Shown: positions 8,314 to 16,534 of the stretch, piece after piece
Layout: every line of letters begins with the position of its first letter
Numbering within the stretch: position 1 is the first letter of the stretch
Assembly (NCBI RefSeq): GCF_000702445.1
Contig: NZ_JNIF01000003.1
Coordinates: 1,736,001-1,800,000 of the forward strand
Reading direction: 5' to 3'
Length of the DNA: 64,000 bases
From: Bryobacter aggregatus MPL3
Lineage (GTDB): Bacteria > Acidobacteriota > Terriglobia > Bryobacterales > Bryobacteraceae
The notes under the pieces: model-generated
The model's input: the letters and a program-made list of their open reading frames with translations, nothing else
Told to the model about the DNA's origin: nothing
Databases searched by the model: none
Translations under genes and position numbers: made by a program

Positions 8314-9750
8314 TTATGGCTTCTCGCCGGGCTTCAGTTTGCGAAAACCGCCACTTGTTTTCGGATCCGCGTCCGTCTTATCGTCTGCAGCCGGGGCTAC
8401 CGGAACCGGATTGGCCGGGGCCGCTACCGTGTCGGCTGGCTTTTCTGCCGGTGTATTATCTGCCTTGCGCCAGCCGCCGGCGCTGCTCGGGTCGTCCACA
8501 GCCGGCCGCCGTTTCATGCGCGGAGCTTCGCTCGTTGAGGTGCTGGAGTTCACAGGCTCAAAAATACTGCCGCTGTCTGTGGAAGGATTGCGGTGAGTGA
8601 CCGTCGGCGTGTCGTTCCCCGCACCCGGACCGTTGGTCGTCCCGCCCTCAGTCACGATGTAGGTCTGGCGATAGCGCAATTCTGCGTCCGGATAACGGCG
8701 CACCACGGCCCCAGCCAGCGCAATCTCGACATTTCGCTGCTCGCCTTGTTTGACGCCTTCTGGTGCGTTGAAATACAGCGCGTAGCTCTGCCGAATGCGC
8801 TCCAAGGTCGTTTCGAGCGCCGAGGCATCGTCGACAGGCATGCTATCCCCACCGGAGGCGCGGGCGATTTCGCTGGTTCCTGCCGATTTCAGCCGTCCAT
8901 TTCCCATCGTGACTGGCCCGTTCCCACCCGGCATGCGCCTGCCCCCACCGCCGCCCGGATAGCCGCCACCTCCGAAAATGATTCCGCCCAGTCCGCCCCC
9001 GCCACCGGAAGGCCAACCGCCTCCGCCTCCGCGGCTCCGCCCACGGCCCGGGAAGGTGCCAGGAGTCTGCGCGCGGTTGCCCATCGCATCGGGCGCAATC
9101 AAGGCGCTCATCACCGTTCCTGCCTCTTCGAGTGCCCGCTCGACCCGATATTCATCCCGGTCGCGTTCGGTCATGTCGTCGGTGAGAATCACTACAGCCC
9201 GCCGTGCGTCCCGCCGCGCATGCTTGCGCATATAGTCGGTAGCATCGAGCATGCCCCGGGTAATATCGGTGCCGCCATTGAAATTCTCGCGATCGAGCAA
9301 CTGTTGGAAGCCACGCATGATCTCGTCGTGGTTCGATTTGAAGCTCATGCTCACCCGTGTCGACCGGTCAAAGACTAGAATTGCCACCCGATCTTCATTC
9401 CCCAATTGCAACAGCGCCTGGCGCGCCGCCTCGGCAATGCGCTCCACATGCGGCCTCATGCTCCCGCTGACATCGAGCAGCAGCACCAGATCGAGAGGCA
9501 GATTCTCGCGCGCAAAATTCACGATCTCGCGCACCTGCCCGCCTTCGCGAAGCTGAAAATCCTCGCGGTGCAGCGCAGAAATAGAGCGATTGCTCCGGTC
9601 CGCAACTTGTACATCCACCCGGACCAGCGATACATCGCTCTTAAAGACAACTGGCGGATCTTGGTACGCGTTCAGCGCTGGCGTCAGGATTGGCGAGAGA
9701 CTGAACGCCAGGGCAGCGAGAGCGGAAACGGAACAGACTGTGCGCGGCAT
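8314..9750 (-). CDS. Secreted VWFA-related protein (acidobacterial type) with Gly-rich insert
   Basis: The 478-residue protein has a signal peptide (residues 1-29). An N-terminal region follows (VFKSDVSLVRVDVQVADRS), then a von Willebrand A domain with an intact MIDAS: DVSGS at 93-97, the GGTDI threonine, and LTDDMTERD. This matches the 'VWFA-related' family expanded in Acidobacteriota. The domain is interrupted by a glycine-rich tract of about 60 residues (GRGRSRGGGGGWPSGGGGG and following) at roughly 250-310. The tail of about 100 residues is Pro/Ala/Thr-rich and disordered, ending KLKPGEKP. It probably mediates metal-dependent adhesion or assembly at the cell surface. It stands alone on the minus strand between kgd and the SGNH gene. 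Confidence 0.85.
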   Translation of the reverse strand: MPRTVCSVSALAALAFSLSPILTPALNAYQDPPVVFKSDVSLVRVDVQVADRSNRSISALHREDFQLREGGQVREIVNFARENLPLDLVLLLDVSGSMRPHVERIAEAARQALLQLGNEDRVAILVFDRSTRVSMSFKSNHDEIMRGFQQLLDRENFNGGTDITRGMLDATDYMRKHARRDARRAVVILTDDMTERDRDEYRVERALEEAGTVMSALIAPDAMGNRAQTPGTFPGRGRSRGGGGGWPSGGGGGLGGIIFGGGGYPGGGGGRRMPGGNGPVTMGNGRLKSAGTSEIARASGGDSMPVDDASALETTLERIRQSYALYFNAPEGVKQGEQRNVEIALAGAVVRRYPDAELRYRQTYIVTEGGTTNGPGAGNDTPTVTHRNPSTDSGSIFEPVNSSTSTSEAPRMKRRPAVDDPSSAGGWRKADNTPAEKPADTVAAPANPVPVAPAADDKTDADPKTSGGFRKLKPGEKP

Positions 9751-9799
9751 TCACCCATTAAAACGCCCACCGAGCCCAACAAGTTTCGGCCCGAGCCCA

Positions 9800-11176
9800 T
9801 CAAAGGCCAGTTTTGGCGAATTGAGCTGTTGTTTTGGCCGTTTTGTACCGGTTGTAGCCGTCCACCATCGCTTGATATAAAAGATTCCCAATAATCTTTG
9901 CCCCGCCGGGCATCGGATGAATGAAGTCCGCGCCCACCAATCGGGGCTCGGCGGCATACCACTTCGCCATGGTTCCATTGCCGCCCATCGCCTCGAAAGT
10001 ATTGAAAAACGCCACACCCTCGTCGGCGGCTACCTTCCGCTCCAGCTCCACCAGGCGCTGCAACGCAGGGACCGTCTCAATCTGGCCTGCCGCATTCCGC
10101 TCTCCCCGGTCCATCGGACTCATCACCAGAATGCTCTTATCCGGCAGTGCGGCGCGAATCCGGCGGATTGATTCGCGCAATTCCTTCTCAAACACCTTGT
10201 CCACAAACGCCGCATAGACGCTCTCGTTGGTGCCGTAATTGATCACCACCACATCGGGGGCATAATGCTGCAGTTCCTTGGCCCAATGGTCTTCCCGCAA
10301 AAACTTCGCAAGAACACTGATATAGGCGCCATTCAAACCGAGACTGTCATAGACGACACCATTGGAACCCCGTAGAAACTGCACTCCAAACAACCGCACC
10401 GGCCCGCTTTGTACGCTGACCGCGATGTCCTTGCAGTCTGCAGGCAGTGTATATGCGGTAAATCCCTCACTTGGCTCGCCTGCCGTCGCCTGTTCGCCCA
10501 GACGATCCCCGCAAGCCTCCACCGTGAAACTTCCGCCATTCAACTGCTGCCAATACGCCACCTCGACACGCACATAACCCGGTTCTTTCAAGCGAAAGCG
10601 TGCCCGCGCTCCTGCTGCGCCCTTGAAACTGACTCCGCCATAGCCGTAATACCCGTCCCGGACCCGCGTTAGATTGGAAGCCTCCGTGTCCCAGCCGCTC
10701 GAATCGCTGTCCACTCCTCGATGCCCATACCAGGCCCAGGGCTTGGCGATCAGGTAGAAGCCGTGTCCGGCATCGCCAAAGCGCTTCTGTAACAGCGCGC
10801 GCACATCGGCGGTGATCAAGTCGGCGGTGGTTGGCGAATCGCCATAATGCGCCAGCCGTACGACTGCGCCCGGTTCCCCTGCCTCGACGCGCTCAATCGC
10901 CTCGTAAAACGCATGGAGACTGCCCTTCGGATCGCTGAGCGGCTCCACTGCGGCCCGCGCGCCCGTTTTCTCCAGTGCCCTTCCTGGCTTCAGCCTCACC
11001 TCTGCTTCCACTATAGGATCTGATTTCGTGACGATACTCGGCTTGAAGTCCACCACTTGTTGCACGGCATCCCAATCCATCAGCCGGTAGTTTTTCAACT
11101 GCGGAATGTACTCGAGCGCAGCCACGCTGGCCGCCAGAGACAGCACACTCAAGAAAGTTTTGATTGGAAAATCCAT
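9800..11176 (-). CDS. SGNH/GDSL-family hydrolase, likely partner of the MBOAT protein
   Basis: A 458-residue exported or membrane-anchored protein whose first 25 residues are hydrophobic (MDFPIKTFLSVLSLAASVAA). The SGNH blocks are visible: LAHYGDSPTTAD with the GDS serine, the block III-like VVINYGTNES, and DFIHPMPGGAKI supplying Asp and His. A jelly-roll-like stretch lies between them. The frame extends upstream to 11317 inside the MBOAT gene; ATG at 11176 is preferred because it yields the signal sequence and sits five bases after the MBOAT stop. MBOAT plus SGNH pairs such as AlgI/AlgX-like sets acetylate exported polysaccharides, which is the likely role. The actual polymer is unknown. Confidence 0.83.
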   Translation of the reverse strand: MDFPIKTFLSVLSLAASVAALEYIPQLKNYRLMDWDAVQQVVDFKPSIVTKSDPIVEAEVRLKPGRALEKTGARAAVEPLSDPKGSLHAFYEAIERVEAGEPGAVVRLAHYGDSPTTADLITADVRALLQKRFGDAGHGFYLIAKPWAWYGHRGVDSDSSGWDTEASNLTRVRDGYYGYGGVSFKGAAGARARFRLKEPGYVRVEVAYWQQLNGGSFTVEACGDRLGEQATAGEPSEGFTAYTLPADCKDIAVSVQSGPVRLFGVQFLRGSNGVVYDSLGLNGAYISVLAKFLREDHWAKELQHYAPDVVVINYGTNESVYAAFVDKVFEKELRESIRRIRAALPDKSILVMSPMDRGERNAAGQIETVPALQRLVELERKVAADEGVAFFNTFEAMGGNGTMAKWYAAEPRLVGADFIHPMPGGAKIIGNLLYQAMVDGYNRYKTAKTTAQFAKTGL

Positions 11177-11181
11177 GGCCT

Positions 11182-12546
11182 CTAGAACTGCGAGTACACA
11201 AAGGGGGCATTGCCGGTGGCTGCCACATACTTGATACTCATCGCCAGCATAGCGAGTAATGCAGCCTGTACTACAAATGGTGCGCGCCCGAACAACACCT
11301 CGCTCTCCTCCAGCCACTTCTTCGGTGCATAATGTCCCGCAATCGCGATCGCCCCGATGGTGAGCAGCGCACCCGTTAGATTCGCGGTCGACATCGTCAG
11401 GCTACCGATCTGGGTCAGAATGTCGACTGCGTTCTCAAAGCTCGAGGCCCGGAAGAAGATCCAGCAGAAACACACAAACTGCACCGTCCAGAAGGTCGCC
11501 AGCGCCCGGCTCAGCGCGGAGTCCCATTTCTGTGCGCCACGCCAGGCCTGCCAGCCGCGGCAAGCTGCCAGTCCCACGCCGTGCAGGGTGCCCCAGAGCA
11601 CAAAATTCCAGGTGGGCCCATGCCAAAAGCCGCCAATCACCATCGTAAAGATCAGCGCGACATACGGCATGAGCTTGCCCCGCAAGCCAGGGAAGGAGAA
11701 ATAGACGTAATCGCGCAGCCAACTGGACAAGCTGATGTGCCAGCGCCGCCAGAAATCCGAAATATTGACCGACGCATAGGGCATGTTGAAGTTCTGCGGC
11801 AATTTCAAGCCCAGCAGCAAGGCGCTTCCGATCGCGATATCGCTGTAACCCGAAAAGTCGAAATACAGTTGCAGCGCATATCCATAGACCCCCGCCAGCA
11901 CCTCCAACCCGCTATAGAGCTTCGGAAAGTCGAAAACCCGGTTCACCAGATTCTCTGCCAGATAGTCCGCCACCAGCAGCTTCTTCATCGCGCCCAAGCC
12001 GATCAGAAACAGAGCGCGGCCCCCATCGGAGGCGGCCAGCTTCTTCGGCTTTTCGAGTTGCGGAATTAGATTCGTCACCCGGGTGATCGGCCCGGCGAGG
12101 ATTGCTGGAAAAAAGCTGACGGCCGTAAAGTGCGCGAGCAAACTCGGTGTCGCCTTCGCATCGCGGCGGTAGACATCGATCGTGTAGCTCAGCGCCTGGA
12201 AGCAGTAGAAGCTCAAACCCAGAGGCAGAACCCACTTCCAGTTCTTATCCCAGGCCGGCATGTACTTCAACGAGATCAGAATGCCCAGATTTGTCGCCAG
12301 GCTCAGCCCGAGGAGCGTGCGCCGCCACCACACCCGCTGGCTCGCCTGCATCCCCAGGCCGCAGAGATAATCCACCAGGCTCGCCGCTGGAATCAGCGCG
12401 AGATAAAACAGGTCCCAACGCGCATAGAAGAAATAGTTGGCGGCCAGGACAACGGCCAATACCGGCGTCCGCCACCGCGCCACCATCCAATACAGAAAGA
12501 ACACTGCCGCGAGAAATACGAAATACGCGGACGAGGTATTGAGCAT
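11182..12546 (-). CDS. MBOAT-family O-acyltransferase (AlgI/DltB-like)
   Basis: A 454-residue polytopic inner-membrane protein with roughly ten hydrophobic segments. Diagnostic motifs are SFYCFQALSYTIDVYR, FFPAILAGPITR, QLYFDFSGYSDIAIG, NISDFWRRWHISLSSWLRDYV and GGFWHGPTWNFVLWGTLHG; the last carries the conserved active-site histidine. These are typical of AlgI-type proteins that move acyl groups across the membrane for export-linked O-acylation. The ATG abuts the stop of the upstream MBL-fold gene with no spacer, and the SGNH gene follows after five bases. The three genes look like one transcript. Confidence 0.93.
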   Translation of the reverse strand: MLNTSSAYFVFLAAVFFLYWMVARWRTPVLAVVLAANYFFYARWDLFYLALIPAASLVDYLCGLGMQASQRVWWRRTLLGLSLATNLGILISLKYMPAWDKNWKWVLPLGLSFYCFQALSYTIDVYRRDAKATPSLLAHFTAVSFFPAILAGPITRVTNLIPQLEKPKKLAASDGGRALFLIGLGAMKKLLVADYLAENLVNRVFDFPKLYSGLEVLAGVYGYALQLYFDFSGYSDIAIGSALLLGLKLPQNFNMPYASVNISDFWRRWHISLSSWLRDYVYFSFPGLRGKLMPYVALIFTMVIGGFWHGPTWNFVLWGTLHGVGLAACRGWQAWRGAQKWDSALSRALATFWTVQFVCFCWIFFRASSFENAVDILTQIGSLTMSTANLTGALLTIGAIAIAGHYAPKKWLEESEVLFGRAPFVVQAALLAMLAMSIKYVAATGNAPFVYSQF

Positions 12547-13554
12547 TTAGTAAGACTTGGTGAACTTGTTCCGCTGGTTGACCACCGTGAAATGGCCGTC
12601 CGACTTCGCGGTCACTTCAATGTGGAAGCCACCGGGCGAGGTCAGGTTCGCGATATAGGGGTCCTCGACATTGTGCTCTTTGCCTGCCGGGACGGAGTAG
12701 TGCAACTGCCAGAAACCGGCAAGGCCCGGGGCCGCGCGCATACTGTCGATCGCCGGAGCCTCGCCGCCCTTTTTCTCGCCGTTGTTCATGACAATGGCCT
12801 TCGCGCCCAGGGCATGCACCAGCGCCGGGTTGTTGCTCGCCCAGAGACCGTGGTGTGTGGATAGATACAGATCCACCTTCCCCACTTTGTTCACCGGGCA
12901 GGCGACTTCCATTTCCTTATTCCAGGTCAGGTCGCCCATGTCGAGAAAGCGGAATTCGCCATACTTCACCAGAATCCCGACACTGCGTGCATTCTCGCTC
13001 GGGTCAACGGCCTTCTTGGTGGCGGCGCCGCAAAGATTGTTGTCGCCGGCGCCACGGGCCAGGGCAGAAGCGCCCCGGATCGTCTCGCCGTCGGCGGTGA
13101 TCACTTCCACCTCAAGGCCGGCAATCGGAAGCTTGTCCCCAGCCTTGACAATGGTCTCCTTGGACTTCGCCTTTGCCTCTTCATACATCTTGTTCAATTG
13201 ATCGGCGCCTTTGCCGCTTTCGACATTCTTGCCATGGCTCACCAGATTCACGACAGGCAGCCGGTCCATCAGCGTGGTAATGCCGCCCACATGGTCGGTG
13301 TGAAAGTGGGTGATCAGCAGCCAGTCGATCTTCTTGATCTTGTTTTTCTTGGCCACGGCGGCAATCCGTTCCGCATCGCGGCTGTTGTTGCCGGGCCAGC
13401 CCGTATCAATCAACAGACTTTCACCCTTCGGTGTGATCAGCAGCGTGGCTTGCCCTCCTTCCACATCGATGAAAAAGATCTTCAGATCCTTCGCCGAGGC
13501 GGCCATCGCCGTGAACGCCACAAATATCATCATCCAGCCACAAAGCCGTCGCAT
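12547..13554 (-). CDS. Secreted MBL-fold (ComEC-like) metallohydrolase
   Basis: The 335-residue protein has a signal peptide (residues 1-21, ending AMAASA). A metallo-beta-lactamase fold of the ComEC/competence-type branch follows: FIDVEGGQATLLITPKG, LLIDTGWPG, and the zinc motif HFHTDH at 83-88. Further ligand-like residues lie in FLDMGDLTWNKE and YLSTHHGLW. Related stand-alone proteins are exported hydrolases with poorly known substrates, possibly phosphodiesters or lactones. It is the first gene of the MBL-MBOAT-SGNH group and starts 65 bases from the divergent zinc-ribbon gene. Confidence 0.87.
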   Translation of the reverse strand: MRRLCGWMMIFVAFTAMAASAKDLKIFFIDVEGGQATLLITPKGESLLIDTGWPGNNSRDAERIAAVAKKNKIKKIDWLLITHFHTDHVGGITTLMDRLPVVNLVSHGKNVESGKGADQLNKMYEEAKAKSKETIVKAGDKLPIAGLEVEVITADGETIRGASALARGAGDNNLCGAATKKAVDPSENARSVGILVKYGEFRFLDMGDLTWNKEMEVACPVNKVGKVDLYLSTHHGLWASNNPALVHALGAKAIVMNNGEKKGGEAPAIDSMRAAPGLAGFWQLHYSVPAGKEHNVEDPYIANLTSPGGFHIEVTAKSDGHFTVVNQRNKFTKSY

Positions 13555-13619
13555 TTCCCTAAACTATCACTCCGCGAAACCCGTATACACTGTTGAGAAC
13601 GTACCGGGTCTGAAAAAAT

Positions 13620-14108
13620 ATGCCTTTTTGCAACAAATGCGGTGCCGAGGTCCAATCAGGAGACGCCTATTGTGGCGCTTGTGGTGCAGCGCAACATGTA
13701 GGGGCCGGCGCGGCAAAACCTCATTACACCCGGCCTGTTCCCGGCAACCGCTCTGATTTCCTGGGTGATCTCGATGAGAACACAGCCGCTGTTCTCTGCT
13801 ACATCCCCTTTGTCGGTTGGCTTTTTTCCATCATCGTCCTGTCCTCGGAACGCTTCCGGCGCAACAATACCGTGCGCTTCCACGCCTTCCAAGGCCTCTA
13901 TATGTTTGTCGCCTGGCTCATTTACGACTGGGTGATCGCTGGCCTGCTCTACGACATCATGCCCCGCGCTTACCTTATCACCCGCGCCGTCAAACTGGGG
14001 CTCACAGCCGCTTGGATCTTCCTCATTTACAAAACCAGCCAACGCCAAGTGGTGCGGATTCCCTTCATCGGCGAACTAGCCGACAAGAGCGTCGCCGAGC
14101 AGCGCTAG
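13620..14108 (+). CDS. Zinc-ribbon plus DUF4870-like membrane protein
   Basis: A 162-residue protein. Residues 1-25 form a zinc ribbon with two Cys pairs (CNKCGAEV and CGACGAA). Residues about 50-150 hold three membrane helices typical of small DUF4870/TIC20-like proteins, including AVLCYIPFVGWLFSIIVL and FHAFQGLYMFVAWLIYDW. The motif NNTVRFHAFQ is characteristic of this group. Function is unknown; such proteins are common single genes in Acidobacteriota. It ends just upstream of the ARG operator and argC, in the same orientation, but the operator suggests separate transcription. Confidence 0.8.
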   Translation: MPFCNKCGAEVQSGDAYCGACGAAQHVGAGAAKPHYTRPVPGNRSDFLGDLDENTAAVLCYIPFVGWLFSIIVLSSERFRRNNTVRFHAFQGLYMFVAWLIYDWVIAGLLYDIMPRAYLITRAVKLGLTAAWIFLIYKTSQRQVVRIPFIGELADKSVAEQR

Positions 14109-14111
14109 GCG

Positions 14112-14150
14112 ATGTTATAATTATTCATAGTCAGTGAATAATTATACTAT
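14112..14150 (+). promoter_or_regulatory. Two-box ARG operator (ArgR-type) overlapping the argC start
   Basis: A perfect inverted repeat with 12-base arms (14116-14127 and 14135-14146, spacer 14128-14134) lies on the start of argC. Read as ARG boxes, the consensus being an 18-base TGAAT-4-ATTCA palindrome, it forms a left box (14112-14129) with an intact ATTCA half and a right box (14133-14150) with an intact TGAAT half. They are separated by three bases, the spacing of tandem ARG boxes in Escherichia coli arg operators. A TATAAT hexamer at 14116-14121 lies inside the left box, so a bound repressor would cover the promoter. ArgR binding is inferred; the sequence geometry is seen directly. Confidence 0.7.
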
Positions 14151-15129
14151 GTCCAGCACCAAGTCGCTTCGCGCGGGCATCGTCGGATTTCGTGGTTACT
14201 CCGGCGCCGAACTCGTCCAGATCCTCCATCGCCACCGGCACGTCGAAGCGGTTCCCCTCGAACACCGTACCGGCGCCGATGCGCTCCCTCTTTCCGCCGA
14301 TACCATCGCGCGCGAGAAGCTCGATGTTGTCCTCCTGGCCACGCCTCCCGAGGCTTCAATGGAGCTGGCCCCCACTTTTCTGGCCGGTGGCGCGAAAGTT
14401 GTCGACCTGTCTGGTGCCTTCCGCTTCAAGTCTGTAGCAGACTACACCCGTTGGTATAAAGAACCCCATCACGCCGAGTCGCTTCTTGCCGAAGCCGCCT
14501 ACGGTCTGCCCGAGTTCTATCGCAATACGATTCGTCCGGCTCGTTTTGTGTCCAATCCCGGCTGCTATCCGACGGCGGCGAATCTCGCCCTGCGGCCACT
14601 AGTGCAAGCGGGTGCGATCGATTTGCAGGCGGGCGTCATCTGTGACGCAAAAAGCGGAGTCTCTGGCGCGGGCCGCAAGGCGAGCCTGAAGACCTCCTTC
14701 TGTGAGGTCACGGAGAACTTCTCCGCCTATTCGCTGCTCGACCACCGGCATGTTCCGGAAGTGCTCCAGAACTCCGGCCTCCTCGAAAGCCAGTTCAGCT
14801 TCACCGCACAATTGATCCCGATTGACCGGGGTATCCTCGAAACGATCTACTTCCGGCGCTCCACCCCGGACTTTACTCCAGACCATCTCTATCAGCTCTA
14901 CAAAGACGCTTACGCTGGAGAACGCTTCATCCGCATCCACGCCCCCGGCAAGGTGCCCGATCTGCACGCCGTCCGGCGCAGCAACTATTGCGATATCGGC
15001 TTCAGCCAGCAACCCGACGGGCGTACGGTCGTCGTTGCCGCCATCGACAATCTGGTCAAAGGCGCTGCCGGCCAAGCGATCCAGAATATGAACCTGATCC
15101 TGGGTCTCGAAGAAGCGGAAGGTCTCTAA
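14149..15129 (+). CDS. argC: N-acetyl-gamma-glutamyl-phosphate reductase
   Basis: Reduces N-acetylglutamyl phosphate to the semialdehyde with NADPH in arginine synthesis. An N-terminal Rossmann motif (GIVGFRGYSGAELVQIL) and the catalytic cysteine in VSNPGCYPTAANLAL (Cys139) are present, as is DAKSGVSGAGRK. Length 326 is normal. An in-frame GTG at 14134 could extend the protein by five residues, but ATG at 14149 gives the usual N-terminus. Neither start has a clear Shine-Dalgarno site; if the TATAAT at 14116 is used, the transcript has a very short leader. argB follows after four bases. Confidence 0.94.
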   Translation: MSSTKSLRAGIVGFRGYSGAELVQILHRHRHVEAVPLEHRTGADALPLSADTIAREKLDVVLLATPPEASMELAPTFLAGGAKVVDLSGAFRFKSVADYTRWYKEPHHAESLLAEAAYGLPEFYRNTIRPARFVSNPGCYPTAANLALRPLVQAGAIDLQAGVICDAKSGVSGAGRKASLKTSFCEVTENFSAYSLLDHRHVPEVLQNSGLLESQFSFTAQLIPIDRGILETIYFRRSTPDFTPDHLYQLYKDAYAGERFIRIHAPGKVPDLHAVRRSNYCDIGFSQQPDGRTVVVAAIDNLVKGAAGQAIQNMNLILGLEEAEGL

Positions 15130-15133
15130 GCTC

Positions 15134-15904
15134 ATGAAACTCCTGGTGAAATTGGGCGGAACCCTCCTCGACAACCCAGATTCGCGCACCAGCCTGTCCC
15201 AGCAACTGGCGGCCCTCTACAAAACGAACCCAATTCTCACCATCGTGCACGGTGGCGGCAAGCAGATGACTCGTTTTCTCGAAGCGCAAGGCGTCCAGTC
15301 CATCTTCGTAGAAGGTCTCCGTGTCTCGAGCCCGGAAGTCATGGATGCAGTGCTGAAGGTTTTCGCTGGCAGCGTCAACCATGGACTCGTCTCCACCCTT
15401 GTCGCACAGGGGCTCGACGCTGTCGGTCTCACCGGCATCGATTGTGCCCTGACGGAGTGCGAAATCGTCAATCCCGCCCTCGGCCAGGTCGGCAAACCTG
15501 TCCGGGCAAACACCCGGATTCTGGACACCCTCACTGGCGATCGCTTTCTGCCGGTGATCGCCTGTGTGGGTGGCGACAAACAGGGGGGCATCTACAACGT
15601 CAATGCAGACCAAATGGCCACCAGCCTCGCCGCCGCCTGGAAAGTGGACCGTTTGCTCTTTCTCACCGATGTGGAAGGGGTGCGTGGGGCCGACGGGCAG
15701 CGCATTCCGGTCTTGCACCAAAACGAAGCCAATGCCTTAATCGAATCGGGAGTCGCCACCGGTGGTATGCTCGCGAAGCTCCGGGCTGCTGAGTTCGCCC
15801 TGCAGAATGGGGTGGGCGAAGTTCGCATCGTCGACGGTGCTACCCCCAACGTCCTCGAGAGAGTGCAGGGAGGAGAAGCCCTTGGAACCGCCTTCCTCCT
15901 CTGA
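15134..15904 (+). CDS. argB: Acetylglutamate kinase
   Basis: Phosphorylates N-acetylglutamate, the second step of arginine synthesis. The amino-acid-kinase fold is evident from MKLLVKLGGTLL, the HGGGKQMT glycine loop, NVNADQMATSLA, LLFLTDVEGVRG and TGGMLAKLRAAEFAL. At 256 residues it is like the arginine-insensitive, E. coli-type enzymes that lack a long N-terminal helix. It lies four bases downstream of argC and overlaps the following acetyltransferase gene by 23 bases, so translation of the three genes is probably coupled. Confidence 0.94.
   Translation: MKLLVKLGGTLLDNPDSRTSLSQQLAALYKTNPILTIVHGGGKQMTRFLEAQGVQSIFVEGLRVSSPEVMDAVLKVFAGSVNHGLVSTLVAQGLDAVGLTGIDCALTECEIVNPALGQVGKPVRANTRILDTLTGDRFLPVIACVGGDKQGGIYNVNADQMATSLAAAWKVDRLLFLTDVEGVRGADGQRIPVLHQNEANALIESGVATGGMLAKLRAAEFALQNGVGEVRIVDGATPNVLERVQGGEALGTAFLL
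15868..15875 (+). promoter_or_regulatory. Strong ribosome-binding site that decides a TTG start
   Basis: GGGAGGAG inside the end of argB lies six bases before TTG at 15882. The next in-frame ATG, at 15927, would cut into the conserved Arg-Lys-Ala-Arg start of the acetyltransferase domain, so TTG is the better start for the downstream gene. Confidence 0.65.
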
Positions 15905-16445
15905 CACCCACACCCGCAAAGCGCGCATGTCGGACATTCCGGCCATCCTTGCGCTGATCAATGGCTACGCCGCACAGGCGATTATGTTGCCCCGCACGGA
16001 ATTCGAATTGTCCGAATTTATTCGGGACTTTACAGTTGTATATAAAGGTTCGGAGCTAATTGGCTGTGCGGCACTGCATTTTTATGGTCCAAGTATTGCC
16101 GAACTTCGCTCCCTGGCCGTTGCTCCAGCCTCGAAGGGAACGGGTGCCGGCCGCCTGTTGATGGAGGCGATCGACGAGGAGGCTCGCGCCTTCGATCTTC
16201 ACTCGCTCTTCGCCTTTACGTATGTACCGGAATTCTTTGCGAAAATGGGCTACGAGCTTGTGGATCGCAACGAGCTCCCGCTAAAGGCTTGGAAAGATTG
16301 CCTCCGTTGCCCGAAATTCCAGGCTTGCGATGAAATCGCTGTCCTCAAACGGCTGAAATCGACGCCGATGCCGTCCTTCCGCCCGGAAGCCACCCAACTG
16401 GTTACACTCCAGCAAATCACCTTACCTCGCCCCTCTGGACATTAA
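15882..16445 (+). CDS. argA: GNAT-family N-acetyltransferase, probable short-form N-acetylglutamate synthase
   Basis: A 187-residue protein with a GNAT fold: RKARMSDIPAILALINGYA, ELRSLAVAPASKGTGAGRLLM (the acetyl-CoA loop) and FAFTYVPEFFAKMGYELVD. The sequence AQAIMLPRTEFEL and its place behind argCB fit single-domain N-acetylglutamate synthases, which acetylate glutamate to begin arginine synthesis. A Cys-rich tail (C140, C143, C149 in CLRCPKFQACDE) is seen in this subgroup and may bind metal. The TTG start is supported by a GGGAGGAG site. Glutamate specificity is inferred from context. Confidence 0.78.
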   Translation: MEPPSSSDTHTRKARMSDIPAILALINGYAAQAIMLPRTEFELSEFIRDFTVVYKGSELIGCAALHFYGPSIAELRSLAVAPASKGTGAGRLLMEAIDEEARAFDLHSLFAFTYVPEFFAKMGYELVDRNELPLKAWKDCLRCPKFQACDEIAVLKRLKSTPMPSFRPEATQLVTLQQITLPRPSGH

Positions 16446-16465
16446 AAAAAACCTGAGAGTTTTTT
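16444..16465 (+). terminator. Weak A/T-rich hairpin with T run after the arg genes
   Basis: An A tract at the argA stop, then CCTGAGAG, then six T residues can fold into a short imperfect stem followed by U in RNA. It is A/T-rich and weak, but well placed to end the argCBA transcript. Confidence 0.35.
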
Positions 16466-16534
16466 CGCGCTAAGAGTACTAGAACGATAGAATGAAGTTG
16501 TCCATAAGGCAGCTTCCAATCAGGAGCCGTTGCT

